From contig JAUZOA010000006.1 in the NCBI GenBank assembly GCA_030706685.1, positions 1 through 64,000 of the forward strand: a stretch of 64,000 bases of DNA, read 5' to 3'. Numbering within the stretch: the first letter of the stretch is position 1; every line of letters starts with the position of its first letter. Below the pieces are notes generated by a model, which searched no databases, had not been told where the DNA came from, and saw nothing but the letters and a program-made list of their open reading frames with translations. The translations under genes were made by a program, and so were the position numbers. Below, one piece after another: positions 7,851 to 16,797 of this stretch. The stretch comes from Bacteroidota bacterium (lineage in GTDB: Bacteria; Bacteroidota; Bacteroidia; Chitinophagales; Chitinophagaceae).

Positions 7851-8876
7851 TTACTGTCTCATTTTTAATCTCAGTATATACATATCATTCGTAATGAATA
7901 ATGTTTTTTCATCGCCGGATAAAGCGCAATTGGAAGTGGCATCGGGTACCCTGTATTTTCCCAGTAATTTTCCGTCTTTATTAAAGATCCAGATACCACC
8001 CGGTCCTGCAGCAAACACATTTCCATTCTTATCAATCTTCATTCCGTCGGGCAGGCCCTTTAAGGATTTGTCATAGCCTGCGGCGCTGTGAAATATCCTT
8101 GGGTGGGTGAATTGATCATTGTCACCCACATCAAAAGCATACCAGTTGGGTTTGGCAGGATCGGAGTTGGCAATGATCAATGTCTTTTCGCCGGGTAAAA
8201 AGGCAATGCCATTGGGTCTTGTCAGTGTATCCGTCACCAATATTACTTCACCATTTGTTTTTACTTTGAAGACACCCTGGTAGGGCATTTCTTTTTTGGG
8301 ATCATCCATTTGTTTTTCCAGGCCATAAGGAGGATCAGTAAAGAAGATTTCGCCTTTGCTGTTAAAAACGACATCATTGGGACTGTTGAATTTTTTTCCT
8401 TTATAGGAATTGGCAAGGGAAACATATTTGGGTTCTGGTTTATCGATTGGCGCATCCATCCTGGCTATTTGCCGGTTGCCGCATTGGCACAAAACAAGTC
8501 TTCCTTCCCTGTCCAATGTCAGTCCATTCGATCCCATTTCTCCACCTCTTTTAACCGTATCTGTATAGCCGGAAGGCGTGAGATAAACTTCTTTTCTTTT
8601 TCCTTCCGTCCATTTGAAGATCGTATCCCGCGGCACATCCGAGAATAAAAGCATTTTCTGGCTTTCTACCCATACAGGGCCTTCACTCCAATCGTATCCT
8701 TCGGAGATAATCTCAGCCTGGGTGCCCGGGGCAATAATACTATCCAATGCCGGATCGGCTTTCTCGAGAATACCGATTTTAATATTATTCACTTCTTGTG
8801 TTTGTGGTGGTTGACTGGTGTTATTGTTGCAGGCAATCAAAAGAGCAAGTAAGGGGAAGAAAATACTTTTTTTCAT
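7851..8876 (-). CDS. SMP-30/gluconolactonase-family lactonase, lipoprotein
   Basis: This 341-aa protein is predicted to be lipid-anchored through a lipobox LIAC at residue 16. The six-bladed propeller of the SMP-30/LRE family spans about residues 45-335. Metal-site residues are visible in SEGPVW (Glu), SPNDVVF and RPNGIAF (Asn) and LPDGMKID (Asp). The family opens sugar lactones such as D-xylono-1,4-lactone or gluconolactone to the acids. Export means it would work in the periplasm, before uptake by a permease such as GntP, which implies that the sugar is oxidised outside the cytoplasm too. It follows the IlvD/Edd gene after 80 bp. Confidence 0.87.
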   Translation of the reverse strand: MKKSIFFPLLALLIACNNNTSQPPQTQEVNNIKIGILEKADPALDSIIAPGTQAEIISEGYDWSEGPVWVESQKMLLFSDVPRDTIFKWTEGKRKEVYLTPSGYTDTVKRGGEMGSNGLTLDREGRLVLCQCGNRQIARMDAPIDKPEPKYVSLANSYKGKKFNSPNDVVFNSKGEIFFTDPPYGLEKQMDDPKKEMPYQGVFKVKTNGEVILVTDTLTRPNGIAFLPGEKTLIIANSDPAKPNWYAFDVGDNDQFTHPRIFHSAAGYDKSLKGLPDGMKIDKNGNVFAAGPGGIWIFNKDGKLLGKYRVPDATSNCALSGDEKTLFITNDMYILRLKMRQ

Positions 8877-8956
8877 ACATCAAAATGGTTTAAAATATCC
8901 TTCAATATAAATGATTTGAGCTTCAAAGCTAAGTTCCCCTTTCAGGGGACAGGGGT

Positions 8957-10678
8957 TTAATGCAAATCTCTTGTCACTTCTGAACCCGATCCGCCTTGCA
9001 ACAGGTCAAGGTCGACTCCAAGATGAGCTTGCTGCACATGATCAATATAAAATTTCACATAGCCTCTTGTAGCCATTGGTTCAGGCGCTTTCCAGGCCGC
9101 TCTTCTTTTCTTTAATTCCTCATCACTGATATCGAGGTGCAATTTTCTTTTTTCTACATCCAGCTCGATCATATCGCCATCTTTTACCAATGCTAATGTA
9201 CCGCCAACGGCTGACTCCGGTGAAACATGCAATATTACAGTTCCTGCGGCGGTTCCGCTCATTCTTCCGTCGGAAATCCTGATCATGTCTTTAACTCCTT
9301 TCTTCAATAATTTTTCCGGCAGATCCACATTACCCACTTCCGGCATTCCGGGATAACCCACGGGGCCGACATTTTTCAATACGATAACGGAATCTTCATC
9401 AATGTCCAGGCCGGGGTCGTCGATACGCCGGTGATAATCTTCCATCGTTTCAAATACGACGGCGCGGCCCCGGTGTTTCATTAATGAGGGGGTGGCCGCG
9501 GATGGTTTAATGATGGCCCCGTTTTCACAAAGATTTCCTTTCAATACGGCAATGCCCGCATTTTCCTGTAAGGGTTTGTCAATGCCGGCGATCACATCCT
9601 GGTTATAACAAGGGGGATTGATATTATTATCGCCAATAGACCTGCCGTTTACAGTAATGGCGTCGTTATGTAAATACTTTTTCAATTCTTTTATTACGAC
9701 AGGTAAACCGCCCGCGTAATAAAAGTCTTCCATTAAATATTTCCCGGATGGTTTCAGGTTGGCCAGTAAAGGAATTTTGCTCCCTATCTTATCAAAGTCT
9801 TCGAGATGAAGTTGCACGCCGATCCTTCCGGCAATCGCTAACAGGTGAATGATCAGATTCGTAGAGCCGCCTACGCCGGCATTGACAATGATTGAATTTT
9901 CAAATGCCTTTCTCGTTAATATTTTTGAGAGTTTCAGGTCTTCTTTTACCATTTCTACAATTCGTCTTCCTGATAATTGCGCCATGACTTTTTTTCTTGA
10001 ATCAACGGCAGGGATAGCCGCGGCTCCCGGCAGGGTGAGCCCCAGCGCTTCGACCATACAGGCCATCGTGGATGCGGTACCCATCGTCATGCAATGTCCC
10101 TGGCTTCTTGCCGCACCGATCTCCACTTCATGTATGTCTTCTTCGGTATAATTTTCTACGGATTGTTTTTCTTTTATCAACCAGTTGAAAGAGCCGGAGC
10201 CGATACACTCTCCGCGAAAACGCCCGTTTAGCATGGGCCCGCCGGGAACAACGATGGTGGGAAGGTTAACACTGCAGGCGCCCATGACCGTAGAGGGGGT
10301 TGTTTTGTCGCAACCGGTCAATAATACGACGCCGTCAATAGGGTTCGCGCGAATGGACTCTTCAGTATCCATGCTGGCTAGGTTACGAAACAACATGGTG
10401 GTGGGCCGCATAATGGTTTCACCTAAAGAGGTAACAGGAAATTCCAATGGGAAGCCTCCTGCTTCCACGACGCCGCGTTTTACTATTTCGGCAAAGTCGC
10501 GCAGGTGACCGTTACAGGGAGTCAGTTCGCTCCAGGTATTGCAAATACCAATGACAGGTTTACCTTTGAAATAATCATCAGGATAACCCTGGTTGCGCAG
10601 CCAGGAACGATGCACAAAGCCCATTTTATCAGATTTGCCAAACCAATCATAGCTCCTTAATTTCTTTTCATCTTTCAT
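8957..10678 (-). CDS. IlvD/Edd-family aldonate dehydratase (arabinonate/xylonate type)
   Basis: This 573-aa cytoplasmic iron-sulfur dehydratase shows the cluster cysteines in GICNTWSELTPCN, LTGCDKTTPSTVMGA and RSQGHCMTMGTAST. The start LRSYDWFGK..GFVHRSW is the pattern I know from L-arabinonate and D-xylonate dehydratases rather than from IlvD itself. It would convert a pentonate to its 2-keto-3-deoxy acid, the substrate of the FAH enzyme two genes on. It is the first gene after the SusC/SusD terminator, with a 295-bp leader, so it probably heads its own transcript. D-fuconate or gluconate are alternative substrates. Confidence 0.88.
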   Translation of the reverse strand: MKDEKKLRSYDWFGKSDKMGFVHRSWLRNQGYPDDYFKGKPVIGICNTWSELTPCNGHLRDFAEIVKRGVVEAGGFPLEFPVTSLGETIMRPTTMLFRNLASMDTEESIRANPIDGVVLLTGCDKTTPSTVMGACSVNLPTIVVPGGPMLNGRFRGECIGSGSFNWLIKEKQSVENYTEEDIHEVEIGAARSQGHCMTMGTASTMACMVEALGLTLPGAAAIPAVDSRKKVMAQLSGRRIVEMVKEDLKLSKILTRKAFENSIIVNAGVGGSTNLIIHLLAIAGRIGVQLHLEDFDKIGSKIPLLANLKPSGKYLMEDFYYAGGLPVVIKELKKYLHNDAITVNGRSIGDNNINPPCYNQDVIAGIDKPLQENAGIAVLKGNLCENGAIIKPSAATPSLMKHRGRAVVFETMEDYHRRIDDPGLDIDEDSVIVLKNVGPVGYPGMPEVGNVDLPEKLLKKGVKDMIRISDGRMSGTAAGTVILHVSPESAVGGTLALVKDGDMIELDVEKRKLHLDISDEELKKRRAAWKAPEPMATRGYVKFYIDHVQQAHLGVDLDLLQGGSGSEVTRDLH

Positions 10679-10908
10679 TTCATTACTGGATAAGTTAATT
10701 TAATAATACCCGCCTTCAGCAGGCCAGCTCTTTCATTCTGCTACTAAACATCAGTATTATTTATTTCGGGGAAATTCAATTCTAAATTAGATTAATAGCC
10801 CGAAAACAGGTTTTTCATGACTGCCTCGGAATCCTTTACGTCAAAAAATCCCGGTATATTTTGATATTTCCTCCTGATGTTTAGTTTATATAGGATGATT
10901 ATAGGATA

Positions 10909-10936
10909 AAAAACCTTTGTAGAAACAAAGGTTTTT
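10909..10936. terminator. intrinsic terminator after SusD
   Basis: AAAAACCTTTGT and ACAAAGGTTTTT form a perfect 12-bp stem around the loop AGAA. T-runs follow on both strands. The hairpin lies 38 bp beyond the SusD stop, so it should end the leftward SusC-SusD transcript before the dehydratase operon. The rest of the 295-bp gap holds no gene and no convincing promoter match. Confidence 0.85.
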
Positions 10937-10973
10937 AGTGCTTCACATGCTAACTGCTATTATGAAAAAATTG

Positions 10974-12515
10974 TTATGGCTTATCCCACCATATCCTGGT
11001 ACTTAATTTGTCAGCTCCCTGTCTCGTAATGGCTGCGTTTACATTAGTTGTATTCACAGACAGCTCTGAGGTGGGATAAGTAAGCCTCCTGATAAACGTT
11101 CCGTTGGGTACATCCGGGTTGTTGGGTTGTCCATAAGGATTGGGTGTCAGGGCAGGATACCCGCTCCTCCTGAAGTTAGCAAAAGCTTCCGGGCCGTTTA
11201 AAAAAGAAGCGATCCAATATTGTGTATTGATTTGTTGCAACTCTGTTCCGGCTGTAAGAGGGTTCGCTGCGATATAAGTATCCCTGGCTGCGGCAGCAAC
11301 CGCTGAACCGGCATCATAAGTTGCCATTTGATCCATGTGGGCTTTTATTCCATCAGAAAAATATTGCGCAGCTGTGCCGGCCGCTATCCATCCCTTGAAC
11401 CTGGCTTCGGCCAATAACAGATTGGTTTGAGCAGCCGTAACAAAAAATACAGGAGCAGCGGTTTTTACCATTCTTCTCCGGTCCACCTGGCTGTAATCAT
11501 AGAAACTTGCCAGGCCATCCGCGGCGGCGGCAGCCACAATGGTACCATTGTCTTTTCCCATGGGCATTCCTATTTGCTGTGCCGGGTTTGTAGAACCAGC
11601 GGCTACTGTTTGTCCATTGCCCGAAGTAGCTCCTACATAGCGAATAGCTATGGCAGGTAACCGGGGATCATTGGTGTTTTTCAATTGATCCACGAAGGGT
11701 TTGGTTAAATAAAAATTGGCAGCCTCGCTTCCGTTGAGCGTACCGCCGATAGGCTGTGTATAATTGGCATCATGCCTCATATAGGCATTATCGGCATTGT
11801 CCGTTATGACACCGCCTGCAAAAGCAGCCTGTACCGTTGCCTGGGCTTTTGTGGCATCCGCTTTACCAAGCCGCATGCCTGCTCTTAGCATCAATGAGTA
11901 GGCGAATTTTTTCCATTTCGCTATGTTTCCTGCATACAGGACATCAGAGGATTCAATTGTGCCGGAAGCGTTCAATGCAGTAGCAGCATCTGTCAGTTCC
12001 TGTATGATTTTTGGATAAATGTCCTGCTGCGCATCATATTTGGGGAAAAATATCTGGTCGGAATAACCGGCGCCGCCTTCAGTATAAGGAATGTCTCCGT
12101 ATTCGTCGGTTAATACCATGAATGCATACGCCTGGAATATGCGGGCCATATTATAGAGATTACTTCTTGCAGGTACATTTTTCGTTTGTACAATCGCATC
12201 ATGGGTATACTTGATGACATTTTGGTAATAGACTGACCAGATAGGCGGCGTAGTGATATCCCGGCTATCCTGGTTAAAATTGGCTCCCGCCAATACACCT
12301 CCATTTGGTGAAATGACCTGCTGAACAATTCCGATATCAAAAACCAATGATTTTACAGGAAATGAAGTATTGATAACCGCATTGTTCAACAGCAGGGCGG
12401 GATCAACTGAAGTGGGACTTGTTTTATTTTTATTTAAGCCTTCCAATCCTTTATCACATGAAACGGCGAATAGCAATAAAACAGCCAGCAAACTATAGTT
12501 AAGTATTTTATTCAT
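10974..12515 (-). CDS. SusD/RagB-family surface glycan-binding lipoprotein
   Basis: This 513-aa lipoprotein has a lipobox FAVSC at residue 20 followed by the usual GLEGLNKNKTSP start of the SusD-like_2 group. TPR-type helices follow, with AYAFMVLTDEYGDIPYTE, the hallmark SusD motif, near residues 130-150. NFRRSGYPALTPNP near the end is also typical. It caps the TonB-dependent transporter encoded 11 bp upstream and binds the oligosaccharide at the cell surface. With GH10 and GH43 in the same block, xylo-oligosaccharides are the likely ligand. Confidence 0.93.
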   Translation of the reverse strand: MNKILNYSLLAVLLLFAVSCDKGLEGLNKNKTSPTSVDPALLLNNAVINTSFPVKSLVFDIGIVQQVISPNGGVLAGANFNQDSRDITTPPIWSVYYQNVIKYTHDAIVQTKNVPARSNLYNMARIFQAYAFMVLTDEYGDIPYTEGGAGYSDQIFFPKYDAQQDIYPKIIQELTDAATALNASGTIESSDVLYAGNIAKWKKFAYSLMLRAGMRLGKADATKAQATVQAAFAGGVITDNADNAYMRHDANYTQPIGGTLNGSEAANFYLTKPFVDQLKNTNDPRLPAIAIRYVGATSGNGQTVAAGSTNPAQQIGMPMGKDNGTIVAAAAADGLASFYDYSQVDRRRMVKTAAPVFFVTAAQTNLLLAEARFKGWIAAGTAAQYFSDGIKAHMDQMATYDAGSAVAAAARDTYIAANPLTAGTELQQINTQYWIASFLNGPEAFANFRRSGYPALTPNPYGQPNNPDVPNGTFIRRLTYPTSELSVNTTNVNAAITRQGADKLSTRIWWDKP

Positions 12516-12526
12516 GATTAGTCGTG

Positions 12527-15500
12527 TTAAAATTTAATATTTAAATTAAATCCCAATCCCCTGGTAGTAGGAAGGCCCGGGGATTCCAGCCCGACCTGGT
12601 TATCGGAGCCATACCCGAAGGTTTCCGGATCAATGTTGTCAACCCATTTCTTCAGCATGAGTACATTATTAGCTACGAAATCGAGTTTAACGCCTTTGAC
12701 CGGCCATTTGGCAGGAACGAACCGGGTGAAATCATAACCCACGGAAATCTGGCGCAATTTCCAGTAACCGCCATTATAAATAACCGGTTCGATTATTTGT
12801 TGCGAACGGAGATGTTCCCAGTACGTTTGAACCGGGGCTACTGCCGTATTTACGCCTCCGCTTGGATTTACACCGTTGCCTACTACTCCGCTGGTTCTTC
12901 CTTCCAGCGTCATTTTATGCAAACCTTCACGAATAGCATTGAAGTTTGTTCCGGAAAGCATTTTATTCCCCAGCTTATAATCTATGAAAACAGACAGGCT
13001 GATCCCCTTATAGGTAAATGAATTCAGAAAACCTCCTGTCCATTTAGGCAAAGCGCTGCCAAATAAAATGAGGTCAGAGGTGCGTTGAGGCAATCCATTT
13101 GTCTGGAAAATCATTTGTCCTTTATCATTCCTTGCATAACCATAGCCTGCGATCTGTCCCATTTCCTCCCCAACGACATGTCTTACTTCCCCATTAAACA
13201 CGTGGGTTCCTATGGTGATTCTTTCTCCCGGTGTATTGGTGAGTATGCTAAGCACTTTGGTCTTATTATAAGAGGTATTAGCCGTAAACTCCCATGTGAA
13301 TGTCCTGGTTTGGAAGGGAACAAGGTTGAGCAATGCTTCAAAACCCTGGTTGCGGCTTTTACCGCTATTGATACGCGTATTCACAAAGCCGGAACCGTCC
13401 GAGATTTGTACCGGAACAATCTGGTCGCGGGTTATTTTCCTGTAGGCGGCGAAATCAAAGTTCACCCTGTTTCTGAACATTTTTAACTCCAGGCCAACTT
13501 CTGTTTCAGCAACCCGGCTTGGTCTGAGATTGGCATTTGGCACAGTTGTTCCACTGGTACCTACAGCCACTGCTGTTCCGGATGGATTGTTGATCAGGTT
13601 GGCATTGATCGCATAAAATAACTGATCAGAATAAGGAGATACATCGCCATCGCTGCCCACTTCTGCATAACCGATCCTGATTTTTCCGAAAGATAACCAC
13701 GGTATGTTTTTAAGATTTTCTGAAAAAACATAAGCGCCGGAAACAGATGGGTACAAAATGCTCCTGTTTTCAGGAGACAGCGTAGAGAACCAGTCATTCC
13801 GTACTGTACCATTCAAATACAGGGTTTGCCTCCAGGAGACCTCTGCGGAACTATATAAAGAATTTACGCCTTGCTCGGTAAGGGTGTAGACGGGATCTTT
13901 GGCTCTTCCGTTCTGAACAGTGTAAAGGCCTCTGATAATAAAGTCTGTTACTTGTACATTATTGATATCAGACCGTCTCCGCATTTGATTGCCTCCACCC
14001 GTGAGGGTAGCATTAAAATCTCCAAATTTTTTGGCAGCGGTTATTAAAAAGTCAAGATTCGTTTCCCTGAAACGGCGTGATTCCTGTGTATATATTCCAT
14101 TCACAAAACCCGCTGATGCGGGAGCTCTTGAAGCCTGGCCGGTAGGGAAATTATTCACGTCTTCATCACGCGACCAGTAATCCTGTCCAAAGCGGCCCTG
14201 TACAAAAAGCCAGGGAAGGATAGTATATTTTGTTGAAACATTACCGAATATTCTATCCCGGCGGATATTATGAAATTGTTCTGCCAGGATCCAGTAAGGA
14301 TTGGTACGATTCATAAACCGTGAATAGATATATTCATTTCCGGCCGCATTGTATTTATTATCATTCAATACTTGTAGCGGCATTGAATTGGCCAGCGCCA
14401 TCAGGGTGGTTGGAATAGAATTATCCTGGTTGGCTATATTGGGCGGGTTCTTATTATTCTCCCTGGAATAATTAACGTTGCCGGAAAAACTGAATTTCTC
14501 TGATAAATTATAACTAAAACCAAGATTCATCGACTTCCGGTTAAACGTATTATTGGGCATTATCCCCTTGTTATCCGTATTGTTTAATGAAAGATGTATG
14601 CCGCCTTTATCTCCCCCGCTTTCCAATGTAACGGTATTAGACAGGTTCTCCCCATTGCGGTAAAATTCTTTGATCCGGCTTCCTTGCGGTTCGTAAGGAA
14701 GACTAAGATTATTAAATAATACCTGCGTCATTCCCGGCGCAAACTTTTCACCAAAAGACCATTCGCCTGATGTAGGGTTGGCAGCAGTGGGACGAACGCC
14801 ATTTTCTCCCTGTCCATATTCTTTCTGGTAATCAGTAAAGTCAAGGGGAGTTTCATTTGTATAATTTATATTATACGCTACACCTATGCCTTTACCCTTG
14901 CCTTTTGTCTTAGTGGTGATCATAATCACTCCGTCTTTGGCGCGGGAGCCATAAAGCGCAGAGGCAGGAGCGCCCTTCAGGATGGTCATGCTTTCAATAT
15001 CGTCGGGGTTTATACTTGACAGGCCGTCTCCGCCGTCCGCATAAACACCACCGCCTTTTACTCCAATAGTATTATCGTTAAAATTGGTATTATCAATCGG
15101 AACGCCATCAATAACAATCAGCGGGTTGTTTTGCCCCGAAATAGATGATTGGCCCCGGATGCGTATCTTAGAAGTACCTCCCGGGCCGGTCCCCAGCGAA
15201 GAGATATTGACACCGGCTACTTTGCCCTGCAAGGCATTAATTACATTCGGTGTGCGGTTGATAGTCAGCTCATCTGATTTTACATTGGTGGCGGAATATC
15301 CCAATCCCCTTGCTTGTTTGGTAATGCCTAATGCGGTTATCACTACTGCATCAAGACTTTGAGCGGTAGTGGATAATACTACATTTACCACTGTACGGCC
15401 GGCAACGGAAACTTCAAGGCTTGTATAGCCAACAGAACTAAACACTAAAATTGCATTGGATGCAGCGGTGATCTTGTATTGTCCCGAAGCATCAGTAGAA

Positions 15501-15679
15501 GTACCGCCGGGAGCACCTTTTACCGTTACTGAAGCGCCGGGAAGTTTTTTCCCGCTTTCATCAGATACTGTTCCCGAAACTGTTTGTGCCTGTGTTGTGA
15601 TAACAAAAGAAAAGAGTAATAAAGTCAGCAGCAGTTTGATCAAACCAGGGCTAAAGCCCGGCTTTACATGTTCTTTCAT
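12527..15679 (-). CDS. SusC/RagA-family TonB-linked outer-membrane transporter
   Basis: This 1050-aa outer-membrane protein has a signal peptide (cut after about residue 32), then a carboxypeptidase-regulatory-like domain (VSGTVSDESGKKLPGASVTVKG), a plug (ALQGKVAGVNISS, KIRIRGQSSISG, PLIVIDGVPID) and a 22-strand-type barrel ending in GFNLNIKF. It imports glycan fragments using TonB energy, with the SusD partner encoded 11 bp downstream. The divergent AraC gene lies 219 bp away and is its likely regulator. This first SusC differs clearly from the one at 59588, so the two pairs probably take different glycans or sizes. Confidence 0.95.
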   Translation of the reverse strand: MKEHVKPGFSPGLIKLLLTLLLFSFVITTQAQTVSGTVSDESGKKLPGASVTVKGAPGGTSTDASGQYKITAASNAILVFSSVGYTSLEVSVAGRTVVNVVLSTTAQSLDAVVITALGITKQARGLGYSATNVKSDELTINRTPNVINALQGKVAGVNISSLGTGPGGTSKIRIRGQSSISGQNNPLIVIDGVPIDNTNFNDNTIGVKGGGVYADGGDGLSSINPDDIESMTILKGAPASALYGSRAKDGVIMITTKTKGKGKGIGVAYNINYTNETPLDFTDYQKEYGQGENGVRPTAANPTSGEWSFGEKFAPGMTQVLFNNLSLPYEPQGSRIKEFYRNGENLSNTVTLESGGDKGGIHLSLNNTDNKGIMPNNTFNRKSMNLGFSYNLSEKFSFSGNVNYSRENNKNPPNIANQDNSIPTTLMALANSMPLQVLNDNKYNAAGNEYIYSRFMNRTNPYWILAEQFHNIRRDRIFGNVSTKYTILPWLFVQGRFGQDYWSRDEDVNNFPTGQASRAPASAGFVNGIYTQESRRFRETNLDFLITAAKKFGDFNATLTGGGNQMRRRSDINNVQVTDFIIRGLYTVQNGRAKDPVYTLTEQGVNSLYSSAEVSWRQTLYLNGTVRNDWFSTLSPENRSILYPSVSGAYVFSENLKNIPWLSFGKIRIGYAEVGSDGDVSPYSDQLFYAINANLINNPSGTAVAVGTSGTTVPNANLRPSRVAETEVGLELKMFRNRVNFDFAAYRKITRDQIVPVQISDGSGFVNTRINSGKSRNQGFEALLNLVPFQTRTFTWEFTANTSYNKTKVLSILTNTPGERITIGTHVFNGEVRHVVGEEMGQIAGYGYARNDKGQMIFQTNGLPQRTSDLILFGSALPKWTGGFLNSFTYKGISLSVFIDYKLGNKMLSGTNFNAIREGLHKMTLEGRTSGVVGNGVNPSGGVNTAVAPVQTYWEHLRSQQIIEPVIYNGGYWKLRQISVGYDFTRFVPAKWPVKGVKLDFVANNVLMLKKWVDNIDPETFGYGSDNQVGLESPGLPTTRGLGFNLNIKF

Positions 15680-15747
15680 AATGGCAAGTTGTTTTGATGA
15701 AGTAATAATTAATCTTACTTAGCCCTTTACCGGGCATCAATCATTAG

Positions 15748-15783
15748 CCAAAGTATCCACTGTTATAAAGAAAAACTTCCAAA
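15748..15783 (-). promoter_or_regulatory. possible Bacteroidota-type promoter for SusC
   Basis: On the minus strand a TTTG (CAAA at 15780-15783) is followed 24 bases later by TACTTTGG. That is one mismatch from the Bacteroidota -7 element TAnnTTTG. The spacing is slightly longer than usual. The region lies about 70 bp before the SusC start, in the divergent gap shared with the AraC gene. The call rests on a consensus match only. Confidence 0.3.
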
Positions 15784-15898
15784 AAAACACACTGATGAAT
15801 TTTGTACCGTCCGGGTGAGATAAATTCACTTTCTTTATACGGATGAACGGATACCGGCGGGAATACGGTTTGTACATTTAGTAACCAATGATGCTTGC

Positions 15899-16786
15899 AT
15901 GAACCAATTTATACTTCAGCAGGGGCGCTCGAGGGAATTGCAGTTGTTTCCCCACATCATGGAGCTGGGTATAAAGAAGAACAGTTCTATCCAGTTACAC
16001 TCATTGCCGGAGTCCGTTACTGAAAATACCAGGATCTATTATATTATTGAAGGAAAATTTGAATGGACGATTCAGCAGCAGCAGTACATGCTTTATCCCG
16101 GTGATGTTGCGTTGGTATTACCCGGTCAGAAATTCGGCAGCGAGAAAGGTTTTTTGGAAATAGGCAGTCTTTCGTGGATACATATAAATGTACATAAACT
16201 GGAAAGCGGGGAAATGATACCGGGAAAATGGAGCAGTTTGTCAGAAAGTGAAAGCCTGACCATCGGAAAGATTTTATTGCTGAACAATTCACCGGTTCTT
16301 TCCAAATTGAGCGAAGCAGGCCGGATACTTCAGTACATACAGCATGAAGTATTTAACCAGGAGATCGGTTATTGCACTATGGTGAACCAGCTTATTGACG
16401 AACTTTTTATTACCATTACCCGCCACTTAACCCGGCAAAATAATTCCGGCAGGGATTTTCCCAAAACATTTTTACAACTGGAACAAGCGCTCCGGCAAAA
16501 CCTGTCGCACCAATGGACGGTAGAAGAAATGGCTGCCATGGTAGGTATGGGAACCACTTTGTTTAATGAAAAAGTAAAAAACTATTCAGGCTTTTCACCT
16601 ATCAATTACCTGATCAACATACGTATTTCCGAGGCGATCAAATTATTAAAGAAACCGGATGTCAGTGTGACGGATATAGCGCTGGACACGGGATTTTATT
16701 CTTCGCAGCATTTCTCGACCACGTTTAAAAAACTGACTGGTTTTACTCCAAGTGAATTCAGGAAAAATAATTTACCCAACAACTAA
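15899..16786 (+). CDS. AraC-family transcriptional regulator with cupin-like sensor
   Basis: This 295-aa protein has an N-terminal cupin-like sensing domain (about residues 1-140; QQQYMLYPGDVALVLPGQ). A C-terminal AraC double helix-turn-helix follows at about residues 190-292, with WTVEEMAAMVGMGTTLFNEKVK, SVTDIALDTGFYSSQHFSTTFKK and TGFTPSEFRK. It probably senses a sugar or sugar acid and controls the gluconokinase operon that follows after 11 bp. It may also control the divergent SusC gene. The start was chosen from the ATG right after the 219-bp divergent gap. Confidence 0.92.
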   Translation: MNQFILQQGRSRELQLFPHIMELGIKKNSSIQLHSLPESVTENTRIYYIIEGKFEWTIQQQQYMLYPGDVALVLPGQKFGSEKGFLEIGSLSWIHINVHKLESGEMIPGKWSSLSESESLTIGKILLLNNSPVLSKLSEAGRILQYIQHEVFNQEIGYCTMVNQLIDELFITITRHLTRQNNSGRDFPKTFLQLEQALRQNLSHQWTVEEMAAMVGMGTTLFNEKVKNYSGFSPINYLINIRISEAIKLLKKPDVSVTDIALDTGFYSSQHFSTTFKKLTGFTPSEFRKNNLPNN

Positions 16787-16797
16787 TTATACCAAAC

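Noticed and set aside
15841-15898. TACATTTAG as a -7 promoter element for AraC
   Set aside because: No TTTG lies at the needed distance upstream, so the match is too weak to list.
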